Shown: piece by piece, positions 1 through 8,522 of the stretch
Numbering within the stretch: the first letter of the stretch is position 1
Layout: the number at the start of each line of letters is the position of its first letter
DNA from: Pseudomonas sp. MWU13-2105
GTDB taxonomy: Bacteria > Pseudomonadota > Gammaproteobacteria > Pseudomonadales > Pseudomonadaceae
DNA length: 64,000 nt
Direction: 5' to 3'
Assembly (NCBI RefSeq): GCF_023242315.1
Contig: NZ_JALLIY010000014.1
Coordinates: 168,069-232,068, forward strand
The notes under the pieces: model-generated
Told to the model about the DNA's origin: nothing
The model's database searches: none
Seen by the model: the letters and a program-made list of their open reading frames with translations, nothing else
Translations under genes and position numbers: made by a program

Positions 1-761
1 AGGAGGATATAGAGGTCTTGGAAGTCCGGGGTTTCACGGACCGTGCGGGTAAAGGCGTAGCCGTCCATCTCGGACATCTCGATGTCCGAGACCACCACGT
101 TGATCTGCTCGGCGGTGCCTTGCAGGTCGAGCAGGCAAGCGATCGCCTCCTTGGCGCTACGGGCGGTGTGGCAGGTCAGGCCGAGGGTGCGCAGGGTCAG
201 CACCGATTGCTGCAGGGCCACCTGGCTGTCGTCGACCACGAGGATGCGCGCATGGCCAAGGATATCTGCTTCCTCCATGGTCAGTTCGCTCGGCGTGACT
301 TCGATTTGCGTCGGCGCGATACCGTGGATGACCTTTTCGATATCCAGCACCTGGACCAGGGTCCCATCGACCTGGGTCACCCCGGTGATAAAGGCCTTGG
401 GCCCGCCGGAACCGTAGGGCGGCGGGCGGATATCGGTGGTCAGGCAATGGACGATCTTGCTCACGGCCTGGACATGCAGGCCCTGTTTCGAGCGGCTGAT
501 ATCGGTGACGATCAGGCAACCGCCATCCGGGTCCACCAACGGACGTTCGCCGAGGGCGCGGCTCAGATCGATCACTGACAGCGAGGTGCCGCGCAGGGTG
601 GCGATACCTTTGACGTGGGGATGGGACTCCGGCAGCTTGGTCAGCGGCGGGCAGGGAATGATTTCACTGACTTTCAGCAGGTTGATCGCCATCAGCTTGC
701 CGCTGCGCAAGGTAAAAAGCAGAAGTGACAGCGAGTCTGCGCGGGCTTTGTTGGAAGACAT
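1..761 (-). CDS. cheV: Chemotaxis coupling protein CheV (3' end cut by window edge)
   Basis: CheV links chemoreceptors to the CheA kinase and carries its own receiver domain, which is thought to tune adaptation. On the minus strand an open frame starts at ATG 761 (MSSNKARADS) and runs off the left edge after about 253 codons. Residues ~10-150 match a CheW-like domain (GIATLRGTSLSVIDLSRALG; ITGVTQVDGTLVQVLDIEK). From residue ~168 a response-regulator receiver begins, with the acidic pair in ILVVDDSQ and the phospho-acceptor Asp in VVSDIEMSEMDGY. The CheW plus receiver order is diagnostic of CheV. The last ~50 residues are missing because of the window edge, not mutation. A FliA-like promoter lies at 826-852. 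Pseudomonas usually has several CheV paralogues; which one this is cannot be decided here. Confidence 0.93.
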   Translation of the reverse strand, partial: MSSNKARADSLSLLLFTLRSGKLMAINLLKVSEIIPCPPLTKLPESHPHVKGIATLRGTSLSVIDLSRALGERPLVDPDGGCLIVTDISRSKQGLHVQAVSKIVHCLTTDIRPPPYGSGGPKAFITGVTQVDGTLVQVLDIEKVIHGIAPTQIEVTPSELTMEEADILGHARILVVDDSQVALQQSVLTLRTLGLTCHTARSAKEAIACLLDLQGTAEQINVVVSDIEMSEMDGYAFTRTVRETPDFQDLYIL

Positions 762-825
762 AGAAACCTTCTGTGGAAAAAGGTGGTTCAGGACAGATTA
801 ACCCTGAACGGCTATCGATGATGGG

Positions 826-852
826 TTATCGACCCGATAGGAGCCGGCTTTA
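826..852 (-). promoter_or_regulatory. Sigma28 (FliA)-like promoter of cheV
   Basis: Read on the minus strand: TAAAGCCG, 11 bases, GTCGATAA. The FliA consensus is TAAAGTTT-N11-GCCGATAA, so the -35 matches at its conserved TAAAG core, the -10 matches 7 of 8, and the spacer is exactly 11. It sits about 65 bases upstream of the cheV start. Chemotaxis genes are commonly in the FliA regulon, which supports the call. Confidence 0.65.
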
Positions 853-927
853 GTTTGAATATCTCGTTGGAGCGGTGCTTGTCGGATCGCCGCACCGCCG
901 CGAAGAGGCCCTCAAGAGCGCCAGAAG

Positions 928-954
928 CTTCGCGGGCAAGCTCCGCTCCCACAG
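928..954. repeat. REP-like element
   Basis: The stretch contains CGCGGGCAAG followed by CTCCGCTCCCACAG. This resembles the GCGGGCAAGC-CGCTCC-ACAG core of Pseudomonas REP sequences. It lies between the cheV promoter and the norR stop, a typical extragenic location. It is a single degenerate copy. Confidence 0.5.
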
Positions 955-982
955 ACGCACCGTCGGCTTGAGTTGCATTTTG

Positions 983-2533
983 TCATTTCAAACCCAGTCG
1001 TTTAGCCATCCGTCCCAGGTTCGCCCGGTCCAGGCCCAGTTCCCGGGCAGCGCTCGCCCAATTGTGCTGGTGTCGTTCCAGGCAGGTGACGATCAGTTGC
1101 CGTTGGTAGCTTTCCGTGGCCTGGCGCAGATCGACAGCGGTTCCGAGCTCCGGCGCAGCGGGGACAGGCTCGTGCGAGGTCGCAGCGACGGTCGTCGGCA
1201 GGTCCAGGTCGGCCGCGCTCAGGCTGAGGATCTTCGGCCGTTCCCGGCAATTGCCCAGGGCCTTCAAGGCACTGCGCCCGATCAGGTGTTCCAGCTCGCG
1301 GACGTTGCCCGGCCAGTTGTACGCCAACAGCGCCGCCTGTGCGTCCTGGCCCAGGCGCAAGCTGCCCAGGCCCATGCGCGAGCGGTTCTGCTCCAGAAAA
1401 AAGCCGCTCAGGAGCAATACATCGCGACCGCGCTCGCGCAGGGCCGGCACTTGCAGCGGATAGACACTCAGGCGATGGTAGAAGTCGGCCCGATAGCGCC
1501 CGCTGCGCACTTCTTCGGCCAGGTCGCGGTTGGTGGCGGCGATCAGCCGGACATCCACCTGATGCTCGCGGTCCGAGCCCAGCCTTTGTAGCTGGCCGCT
1601 TTGCAGCACCCGCAGCAATTTGGCCTGGACACTCAGCGACAGCTCGCCGACCTCATCGAGAAACAGCGTGCCGCCATTGGCCAGTTCGAATTTGCCGCGG
1701 CGATCGCTTACGGCTCCGGTAAAGGCGCCGCGCACATGGCCGAACAGCTCGCTTTCCACCAGGGTGTCCGGCAGGGCCGCGCAGTTGAGGCTGATGATGG
1801 GTTTTTCCGCGCGCGCGGAGGCGGCATGGATCGCCTGGGCCACCAGTTCCTTGCCGACCCCGGTTTCGCCGGTGATCAGCACCGTCAGGTCGCTGCCCCC
1901 GACCAGCTTGATCTCTTCCACCAGGCGCTTGTGGGCTTTGCTCTGGCCGATCATTTCGCGATTGTGCCCGCCGTTGGCCTGGCGATAGAGCTCGGCGCGC
2001 TGGTGCTCGTCCTCGGCGCGCAAGGCCAGGCGCTCGATACGTTCGGCGACGTTGACCGTGGCCGCCGCCAGGCTGGCGAAAGCCTGCAGGGCGTCGAGCT
2101 CGATCCGCTCGAAGCGCTCCGGGTCGAGGGCGTCGAGGGTCAGCAGGCCCCAGGGGCGTTCGTCGATAAATAGCGGGCAGCCCAGGCAGTCATGGACCTC
2201 CAGGTGCTCGGTCAAGCCATCCACCAGGCCGTCGTAAGGATCCGGCAGATCGCTATCGCTGTCGAAACGGGTCGGCCCGTGGCTGCCGAGGAGGATCTGG
2301 AAACGCGGATGCTCGCTGACCTTGAAGCGCCGCCCGAGGGTGTCGGGGCTCAGGCCATCGACGGCCAGCGGCACCAGCCACTCGCCGTCGAGGCGCAGCA
2401 GCGCTGCGGCGTCACAGGGCAGGAGCGCGCGCATGGCTTCGAGCAGACGTCGATAGCGTTCACGTTCGGGCAGTTCCCGTGAGAGATCCGATACCAATGG
2501 CAGTAGGGTGGTCAGCAGGAGTTTTGCAGTCAT
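983..2533 (-). CDS. norR: Nitric oxide-responsive sigma54 activator NorR (FhpR-type)
   Basis: NorR senses nitric oxide through a mononuclear iron in its GAF domain and activates sigma54 transcription of NO-detoxifying genes. The 516-residue protein has an N-terminal GAF region (~20-165), a central AAA+ sigma54-interaction domain with Walker A GETGVGKE, the sigma54-contacting GAFTGA loop, Walker B-type GGTLFLDEVGEL, and a C-terminal Fis-type helix-turn-helix (ASAARELGLDRANLGRMAKRLGLK). Length and domain order match the family. It is transcribed away from hmp, and three NorR-type sites lie between the two genes, one overlapping the norR start codon, which suggests autoregulation. In P. aeruginosa the equivalent regulator of the flavohemoglobin gene is called FhpR. 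Confidence 0.95.
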   Translation of the reverse strand: MTAKLLLTTLLPLVSDLSRELPERERYRRLLEAMRALLPCDAAALLRLDGEWLVPLAVDGLSPDTLGRRFKVSEHPRFQILLGSHGPTRFDSDSDLPDPYDGLVDGLTEHLEVHDCLGCPLFIDERPWGLLTLDALDPERFERIELDALQAFASLAAATVNVAERIERLALRAEDEHQRAELYRQANGGHNREMIGQSKAHKRLVEEIKLVGGSDLTVLITGETGVGKELVAQAIHAASARAEKPIISLNCAALPDTLVESELFGHVRGAFTGAVSDRRGKFELANGGTLFLDEVGELSLSVQAKLLRVLQSGQLQRLGSDREHQVDVRLIAATNRDLAEEVRSGRYRADFYHRLSVYPLQVPALRERGRDVLLLSGFFLEQNRSRMGLGSLRLGQDAQAALLAYNWPGNVRELEHLIGRSALKALGNCRERPKILSLSAADLDLPTTVAATSHEPVPAAPELGTAVDLRQATESYQRQLIVTCLERHQHNWASAARELGLDRANLGRMAKRLGLK

Positions 2534-2585
2534 ATTGACTCCTATGGTGTCGGATTGACTATAAGGTGATTGTAGTCTTTATGAC
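2529..2585. promoter_or_regulatory. Three NorR-type binding sites (GT-N7-AC)
   Basis: Three copies of an 11-base site are visible: GTCATATTGAC at 2529-2539, GTCGGATTGAC at 2549-2559 and GTCTTTATGAC at 2575-2585. Each fits the enterobacterial NorR core GT-N7-AC, and each begins GTC and ends GAC. Three clustered sites upstream of a sigma54 promoter is the arrangement known for E. coli norVW. The first site overlaps the norR ATG (2531-2533). The function is inferred from the consensus and the flanking norR and hmp genes. Confidence 0.8.
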
Positions 2586-2626
2586 TAATACTATTTTAAA
2601 CTATTGATTTATATAATTTTTATTTG

Positions 2627-2643
2627 TGGCATGAAGTGTGATT
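2627..2643 (+). promoter_or_regulatory. Putative sigma54 promoter of hmp
   Basis: TGGCATGAAGTGTGATT resembles the -24/-12 consensus TGGCAC-N5-TTGCW. The -24 TGGCA is good and the spacing is right, but the -12 element is weak (GTGA where TTGC is expected). It lies 42 bases downstream of the last NorR site and about 45 bases upstream of the hmp ATG, where a NorR-activated promoter is expected. No better -24/-12 match was seen between the genes. Confidence 0.5.
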
Positions 2644-2688
2644 GATAAAGGTCAGTCCAGATAAGATCTCACACCCAGGAGTTGACCC

Positions 2689-3870
2689 ATGCTGAGCGTT
2701 CAAGACCGTGCCATCGTCAAATCGACTGTCCCACTGCTGGAAAGTGGCGGCGAGGCATTGATCACGCATTTCTACCGGATGATGCTGTCCGAGTACCCGC
2801 AGGTACGTCCGCTGTTCAACCAGGCCCACCAGTCCAGCGGTGACCAGCCCCGGGCCCTGGCCAACGGCGTATTGATGTATGCCCGGCATATCGACCAGCT
2901 CGACCAGTTGGGCGACCTGGTGGCCAAGATCATCAACAAGCACGTTGCGCTGCAGATTCTCCCGGAGCACTACCCGATTGTCGGCACTTGTTTGCTGCGG
3001 GCCATTCACGAAGTGCTCGGCGAGGAAATCGCCACGCCCGAGGTGATGAGTGCCTGGGGCGCGGCCTACAACCAGCTGGCCGATATCCTGATCGGTGCCG
3101 AAACCGCTATTTACGACGAGAAGGCCCTGGCGCACGGCGGCTGGCGCGGTGCGCGGTTGTTCAAGGTGGCGGCCAAGGTCGAGGAAAGCCAGGAAATCAC
3201 CTCGTTCTACTTCGAGCCGGTGGACGGCCAGCCGGTCCTGGCTTTCATCCCCGGGCAGTACATCGGTATGAAGCTGGTCATCGACGGCGAAGAGGTGCGG
3301 CGCAACTACTCGCTCTCGGCGCTGGCGAAGGCCGGGCAGTATCGGATCAGCGTCAAGCGCGAGGCCGGTGGGAAGGTCTCGAACTACCTGCATGATCAAT
3401 TGGCCATCGGCGCGACCCTGGAGCTGTTCCCGCCGGCCGGAGAGTTCATCCTGGCGGCCGGCGACAAGCCCTTGGTATTGATCAGCGGCGGGGTCGGGAT
3501 TACGCCGACCTTGCCGATGCTCGAGGCGGCGTTGGCGGGCGAGCGGCCGGTGCATTTCATCCACTGCGCGCGCAACGGCCAGGTGCATGCCTTCCGTGAC
3601 TGGGTCGATGGCCTGGCCGAGCGTCATCCACAACTCAAGCGCTTCTATTGTTATGCCGAGGATGACGGCATCAGCCCTGCGGCGGACAAGGTCGGCCTGT
3701 TGAGCCAGGAGCAGTTGGCCGAGTGGTTGCCACAGGAGCGTGACCTGGACGCCTATTTCCTCGGGCCCAAGGGGTTCATGGGCGCGATCAAGCGTCACCT
3801 GAAAGCCCTGGGGGTGCCGGAGCAGCAGAGCCGCTATGAGTTCTTCGGCCCGGCCGCGGCCCTGGAATAA
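2689..3870 (+). CDS. hmp: Flavohemoprotein, nitric oxide dioxygenase
   Basis: Hmp converts nitric oxide and O2 to nitrate using NAD(P)H in the cytoplasm. The 393-residue protein has an N-terminal globin domain (1-~140) with distal Tyr29 (HFY) and proximal heme ligand His85 (NKH), the same positions as in E. coli Hmp. A ferredoxin-reductase FAD domain follows, with the FAD motif RNYSLS, then an NAD(P)H-binding domain (ISGGVGITPTLPML). The start is supported by AGGAG 8-9 bases upstream. It is divergent from norR with NorR sites between, so induction by nitric oxide through NorR and sigma54 is the likely regulation. It is full length with no sign of damage. Confidence 0.97.
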   Translation: MLSVQDRAIVKSTVPLLESGGEALITHFYRMMLSEYPQVRPLFNQAHQSSGDQPRALANGVLMYARHIDQLDQLGDLVAKIINKHVALQILPEHYPIVGTCLLRAIHEVLGEEIATPEVMSAWGAAYNQLADILIGAETAIYDEKALAHGGWRGARLFKVAAKVEESQEITSFYFEPVDGQPVLAFIPGQYIGMKLVIDGEEVRRNYSLSALAKAGQYRISVKREAGGKVSNYLHDQLAIGATLELFPPAGEFILAAGDKPLVLISGGVGITPTLPMLEAALAGERPVHFIHCARNGQVHAFRDWVDGLAERHPQLKRFYCYAEDDGISPAADKVGLLSQEQLAEWLPQERDLDAYFLGPKGFMGAIKRHLKALGVPEQQSRYEFFGPAAALE

Positions 3871-3910
3871 CCGCCGCGACCGCCGTGGTCGGCCCGTTGG
3901 CCGCGGCGGT
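3870..3910 (+). terminator. Possible weak terminator after hmp
   Basis: ACCGCCGCG at 3870-3878 can pair with CGCGGCGGT at 3902-3910 across a GC-rich loop, immediately after the hmp stop. There is no T run, so it may only stall polymerase. The rest of 3911-4221 up to dsbB shows no convincing gene; the dsbB promoter should lie there. Confidence 0.3.
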
Positions 3911-4221
3911 CGGGAGGATGGAGCAGTGGCTGGGCAAAATCCCTTGGCGCGTTAATCCCGGTTTAATCGGCTTGTCGTTAAGTCGCCGATCATTGTCGGC
4001 GAATTTGTGGTGGTTTACCCATACTCCCGCAGACGCTGGCGGGGTGTGTTCAATACGCTCAAAGGTCATGGTCAACGTGTAGACTTGCGGACGAAGCAGG
4101 TTCGCCGGGTTGAAACGAGTGGATTACGACCTGTGGGCCTATGGGATACAACCTCGGTTCGATGCCGCAGCACGCTGCGCGGCCCCAGGGCCGATCCAAC
4201 AACGAGTCAAAGGGAAACGGG

Positions 4222-4731
4222 ATGACTGACGAAATGATGCGGCTGGGACGGGAAAAGCGCTTTCTGGTCCTGCTGGGGGTGGTCTGCCTCGCCTTGATCG
4301 GCGGTGCCTTGTACATGCAGGTGGTGCTGGGCGAATTGCCTTGTCCGCTATGTATCCTGCAGCGCTATGCCTTGCTGTTCATTGCCCTGTTTGCCTTTAT
4401 CGGCGCCGGCATGCGCACCCGGCGCAGTCTCACGGTGCTGGAGGTGCTGGTGTGGCTGAGTGCCGTCGGCGGCATCATTGCCGCGGGTCGCCACGTCTAT
4501 ATCCAGGCCAACCCGGCGGTGAGCTGCGGCATCGACGTGCTGCAACCGATCGTCGATGGCCTGCCCCTGGCGTCGGTCTTCCCGTTGGGCTTCCAGGTCG
4601 AGGGTTTCTGCGAGACGCCGTATCCGCCGGTGCTGGGCCTGTCCCTGGCGCAGTGGGCGCTGGTGGCCTTCGTGCTGACGGTGTTGCTGGTGCCGGTGGG
4701 TATCTACCGTAATCGGCGGAAAAACCGCTGA
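4222..4731 (+). CDS. dsbB: Disulfide bond formation protein B
   Basis: DsbB is the inner-membrane protein that reoxidises periplasmic DsbA and passes electrons to quinone. The 169-residue product has four predicted membrane segments (about residues 13-32, 42-60, 68-86 and 140-160). The first periplasmic loop carries the CPLC pair (LPCPLCILQRYA). The second periplasmic loop carries the second cysteine pair (SCGIDVLQ and EGFCETPYPP). The frame is open further upstream, but ATG 4222 (MTDEMMRLGREKR) gives the usual family length. It sits between hmp and the quinol oxidase operon; a strong hairpin follows. Some pseudomonads have a second DsbB paralogue, so the exact paralogue is not certain. Confidence 0.93.
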   Translation: MTDEMMRLGREKRFLVLLGVVCLALIGGALYMQVVLGELPCPLCILQRYALLFIALFAFIGAGMRTRRSLTVLEVLVWLSAVGGIIAAGRHVYIQANPAVSCGIDVLQPIVDGLPLASVFPLGFQVEGFCETPYPPVLGLSLAQWALVAFVLTVLLVPVGIYRNRRKNR

Positions 4732-4776
4732 TTACGGCGGTGAGCCCTTGCGGCTGATCCCAGCCGCTGCCCCTTG

Positions 4777-4817
4777 AAAAACGCCCCGATCTTTCATGTA
4801 AGATCGGGGCGTTTTTA
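4777..4817. terminator. Rho-independent terminator after dsbB
   Basis: A 13-base perfect stem (ACGCCCCGATCTT at 4781-4793 with its complement at 4800-4812) has a 6-base loop. It is followed by a T run on the plus strand and preceded by an A run, so it could work in both directions. It lies 50 bases after the dsbB stop. Confidence 0.9.
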
Positions 4818-5558
4818 TGTTCGCCAGCCGCGATAAAAGCGCCTTGATGGCGGACAAGAAAAGGGCTGAAAAAACTGCGACATATTGTCACGTCGCAGGT
4901 GTCGCACTGCTTGTTTCTGACCGCGATGTCATCTTCTGATTGACAGCCACCCTCGAAAAAGTTCCCTGGTTCCTCCTGTGTTCCGCACCTGTGCAGGCGT
5001 CGCCCCTATCCGCACCAAAGACCTACTCAATGCCCCGTCACGCTTGGGCCAGAGCCCCTTTCAAGGCGTTTGGCAGGGCGATTTCAGGACGGATCAGTTG
5101 TCGAACAAAAGAGCGGTTCACGGCTTTTTGTTGAGAATGAAAAGCGATACGATTCATGATCGTTGCAAAAATGGTTAATGATTGTTGCGTGATTTGATAA
5201 AAAATATTTCAGGATGAGACGTGGTTTATAAAACGCGACCTAACTACAATCGCCGCACTGAATGTCCGGCGCCGCTCTGCCTGAGCGCAATAGGGCGGTT
5301 GAAGGGCGCAAGGGCGCCATGCGACCCCTGGTGCTGGCAACCTTTCCAAGTATCCGCACCAAATGGAATTGGTCTGTAACAAGGCCTATGACCCAAGAAA
5401 TCGAATAAGAACTCACGCCCGTTCCAGAGGTGCCGATCAGCGATTGGCGCGACGGACAGGCCCTTATTCAATCGGAAAAAATTGCCAACCCTTGGCAGGG
5501 TGAAGTGTTGGCTATCGAAACCCAACTGCATTGCGCAAGCTGCTTTAGAGGTCGTGAG
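4818..5558 (+). promoter_or_regulatory. Long leader/promoter region upstream of cyoA
   Basis: About 740 bases hold no convincing gene; the short open frames here lack family signals and overlap each other. Two things stand out. A nested inverted repeat at 4875-4898 has CTGCGAC and GTCGCAG arms 10 bases apart, with GACA-TAT-TGTC straddling the left arm and the spacer. An AT-rich stretch at about 5130-5215 could hold promoter elements. Such a long gap before an operon whose expression responds to oxygen and iron in pseudomonads suggests complex control, but no regulator site is certain. Confidence 0.4.
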
Positions 5559-6497
5559 ATGAGTAAAACAAGGTATCCCAGATTCTTAGGCTTATTGCCA
5601 CTGCTCGGCACGTTGTTGCTGGGAGGGTGCAACATGACCTTGCTCGACCCGAAGGGTCAGGTGGGCCTGGACGAACGTAACCTGATCATCACCGCTACGC
5701 TGCTGATGCTGTTGGTCGTGGTGCCGGTCATCCTGATGACCTTTGCCTTCGCCTGGAAATACCGCGCGTCGAACAAGGACGCCACCTACGCACCGAAATG
5801 GAACCACTCGACCAAGATCGAAATCGTGGTCTGGGCCGTTCCCGCGATCATCATCCTGTTCCTGGGCATCGTCACCTACAAGTCGACCCACGCCCTGGAC
5901 CCGTATCGTCCGCTGGAATCCGACGTCAAGCCGATCACCGTCGAAGTGGTCGCGCTGGACTGGAAATGGCTGTTCATCTACCCGGAACAAGGCATTGCCA
6001 CCGTCAACAAGCTGGTCTTCCCGGCCAAGACCCCGGTGAACTTCAAGATCACTTCCGACAGCGTGATGAACTCGTTCTTCATCCCGGGCCTGGGCGGTCA
6101 GATCTACGCCATGGCCGGTATGCAGACCAAGCTGCACCTGATCTCCAACGAGAATCATGAGTACGAAGGGATTTCCGCCAACTACAGCGGCGCCGGCTTC
6201 ACCGGTATGAAATTCAAAGCGACCGCAACCAGCCAGGCGGATTTCGATGCCTGGGTAGCTGAGGTCAAGAAGGCACCTAAACAGCTTGAACAAGCTGAAT
6301 ACGCGGACCTTTCCAAGCCAAGCCAGGACAATCCGGTCGCGCTTTATTCCTCCGTTACACCGAACCTGTTCCAGATCATCGTCGACAAGTACGAAGGTAT
6401 GAAAGCAGGCAAGCCGGTCGAGCACGAGAAGAAAGAAGTGGCCGCGACGGAAGGAATGGACATGAGCTCGCATTCAGCTGCCGGGGCAGAGGAGTAA
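5559..6497 (+). CDS. cyoA: Cytochrome bo3 ubiquinol oxidase subunit II
   Basis: CyoA is the subunit II lipoprotein of the proton-pumping quinol oxidase in the inner membrane. From ATG 5559 (MSKTRYPRF) the 312-residue product has a lipoprotein signal with lipobox LLLGGC at ~21-25, two membrane helices (~45-70 and ~88-108), and a cupredoxin-like periplasmic domain (DWKWLFIYPEQGIATVN). As expected for quinol oxidases, the CuA-binding cysteines of cytochrome c oxidases are absent. The frame extends upstream to 5430, but the AGAGG site and the signal peptide fix the start at 5559. It is the first gene of cyoABCDE, with 3 bases to cyoB. Confidence 0.96.
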   Translation: MSKTRYPRFLGLLPLLGTLLLGGCNMTLLDPKGQVGLDERNLIITATLLMLLVVVPVILMTFAFAWKYRASNKDATYAPKWNHSTKIEIVVWAVPAIIILFLGIVTYKSTHALDPYRPLESDVKPITVEVVALDWKWLFIYPEQGIATVNKLVFPAKTPVNFKITSDSVMNSFFIPGLGGQIYAMAGMQTKLHLISNENHEYEGISANYSGAGFTGMKFKATATSQADFDAWVAEVKKAPKQLEQAEYADLSKPSQDNPVALYSSVTPNLFQIIVDKYEGMKAGKPVEHEKKEVAATEGMDMSSHSAAGAEE

Positions 6498-6500
6498 ACG

Positions 6501-8519
6501 ATGTTTGGTAAATTAAGTTGGGAAGCGGTCCCGTTCCACGAACCGATTGTCATGATCACGCTGGCGATGATTGCCGTCGGTGGCCTGGCGTTGTTCGCGG
6601 CGATCACTTACTTCAAGAAGTGGACCTACCTGTGGACCGAGTGGCTGACTTCGGTCGACCACAAGAAAATCGGTGTCATGTACATCATCGTGGCCATGGT
6701 CATGCTGCTGCGCGGTTTCTCCGACGCCATCATGATGCGGACCCAGTTGGCCATGGCCACCGAGGGTTCGCCTGGCTACCTGCCGCCTCACCACTATGAC
6801 CAGATCTTCACCGCCCACGGTGTGATCATGATCATCTTCATGGCGATGCCTTTCTTCACCGGCCTGATGAACATCGTCGTGCCGCTGCAGATCGGTGCGC
6901 GTGACGTGGCCTATCCGTTCCTGAACTCCCTGAGTTTCTGGCTGCTGGTTTCCGGCGTGGTGCTGATCAACGTTTCCCTGGGTGTCGGCGAATTCGCCAA
7001 GACCGGTTGGGTTGCGTATCCGCCGCTGTCGGGCCTGCAATACAGTCCGGGCGTCGGGGTGGATTACTATATCTGGGCGCTCCAGCTATCAGGGCTGGGT
7101 ACGACGCTGACCGGGGTGAACTTCCTGGCCACCGTGCTGAAAATGCGTACCCCCGGCATGAAGATGATGGACATGCCGATCTTCACCTGGACCTGCACCT
7201 GGGCCAACGTGCTGATCGTCGCTTCGTTCCCGATCCTCACCGCGACACTGGCTTTGCTGACGCTTGACCGCTACATGGATTTCCACATTTTCACCAATGA
7301 ACTGGGTGGAAATCCGATGATGTACGTCAACCTGTTCTGGGCCTGGGGTCACCCCGAGGTGTACATCCTGATCCTGCCGGCGTTCGGGGTTTTCTCCGAA
7401 GTCATCTCGACCTTCTCCGGCAAGAAACTGTTCGGCCACCACTCGATGATCTACGCCAGCGGCGCGATCTCGGTGCTGGGTTTCATGGTTTGGCTGCACC
7501 ACTTCTTCACCATGGGTTCGGGTGCCAACGTCAACGCCTTCTTCGGCCTGGCGACCATGCTGATCTCGATCCCGACGGGGGTGAAGCTCTTCAACTGGCT
7601 GTTCACCATCTATCGTGGCCGCCTGCGTTTCACCAGCCAGGTTCTCTGGACCCTGGGCTTCATGGTGACCTTCGCCATCGGCGGCATGACCGGCGTACTG
7701 CTGGCCATCCCGGGTGCTGACTTCGTCCTGCACAACAGCCTGTTCGTGATCGCGCACTTCCACAACGTGATCATCGGTGGTGCGGTATTCGGTTACATCG
7801 CCGGCTTCAGCTTCTGGTTCCCGAAAGCGTTCGGCTTCAAGCTGCACGAAGGCTGGGGCAAGGCAGCGTTCTGGTTCTGGATTTCCGGCTTCTTCGTCGC
7901 GTTCATGCCGCTCTATGCTCTGGGCTTCATGGGCATGACCCGTCGCCTGAACGCCAGCACCAACCCTGAGTGGGTGCCTTACCTGTACGTCGCGCTGTTC
8001 GGTGCCATTCTGATCGCCTTCGGTATCGCTTCGCAATTGATCCAGATCTATGTCAGCGTGCGTGACCGCAAGCAGAACATGGATGTGACCGGCGACCCAT
8101 GGAACGGCCATACCCTGGAATGGTCGACCTCTTCGCCACCACCGTTCTACAACTTCGCCGAACTGCCGAAAGCCGATGTGGTCGACGCGTTCACCGAAGC
8201 CAAGGAAGACGGTACCGCGTACTCGGTGCCCAAGCGCTACCAGCCGATCCACATGCCGAACAACACCGCGACCGGCCTGGTCATGGGCGCTCTGCTGACC
8301 GTGTTCGGTTTCGCGATGATCTGGCACATCTGGTGGATGGCCATCGCTGGCCTGGCCGGTACCGTGATCTATTTCATCATCCACATCTCGCGTGATGATC
8401 AGGGTTACATGGTGCCAGTGGACGTCATCGAGCGTATCGAAGCTGAACAGCACAAGGTGCTGGCGGCAGCGAAAGTGACTCCTGCCACCCGTGTTGAATC
8501 TTCGCTGGAAAAGGCTTAA
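6501..8519 (+). CDS. cyoB: Cytochrome bo3 ubiquinol oxidase subunit I
   Basis: CyoB is the catalytic subunit that holds low-spin heme b, heme o3 and CuB, reduces O2 and pumps protons. The 672-residue polytopic protein carries the heme ligand His in FTAHGVIMIIF, the CuB/cross-linked Tyr motif WGHPEVYI, the CuB pair HHFFTMG, and the heme ligands in FVIAHFHNV. A quinol-oxidase signature SVDHKKIG is present near residue 50. Length agrees with E. coli CyoB (663). It lies between cyoA (3-base gap) and cyoC (3-base gap) and is certainly co-transcribed. Confidence 0.98.
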   Translation: MFGKLSWEAVPFHEPIVMITLAMIAVGGLALFAAITYFKKWTYLWTEWLTSVDHKKIGVMYIIVAMVMLLRGFSDAIMMRTQLAMATEGSPGYLPPHHYDQIFTAHGVIMIIFMAMPFFTGLMNIVVPLQIGARDVAYPFLNSLSFWLLVSGVVLINVSLGVGEFAKTGWVAYPPLSGLQYSPGVGVDYYIWALQLSGLGTTLTGVNFLATVLKMRTPGMKMMDMPIFTWTCTWANVLIVASFPILTATLALLTLDRYMDFHIFTNELGGNPMMYVNLFWAWGHPEVYILILPAFGVFSEVISTFSGKKLFGHHSMIYASGAISVLGFMVWLHHFFTMGSGANVNAFFGLATMLISIPTGVKLFNWLFTIYRGRLRFTSQVLWTLGFMVTFAIGGMTGVLLAIPGADFVLHNSLFVIAHFHNVIIGGAVFGYIAGFSFWFPKAFGFKLHEGWGKAAFWFWISGFFVAFMPLYALGFMGMTRRLNASTNPEWVPYLYVALFGAILIAFGIASQLIQIYVSVRDRKQNMDVTGDPWNGHTLEWSTSSPPPFYNFAELPKADVVDAFTEAKEDGTAYSVPKRYQPIHMPNNTATGLVMGALLTVFGFAMIWHIWWMAIAGLAGTVIYFIIHISRDDQGYMVPVDVIERIEAEQHKVLAAAKVTPATRVESSLEKA

Positions 8520-8522
8520 ACC

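Noticed and set aside
5131..5215. Possible Fur box before cyoA
   Set aside because: TGAGAAT and GTTAATGATTGT stretches give only partial matches to the Fur consensus (about 9 of 14 in the best case), so I do not call a site although cyo responds to iron in some pseudomonads.
5195..5215. Possible ANR box before cyoA
   Set aside because: TTGATAAAAAATAT has only the left half of TTGAT-N4-ATCAA.
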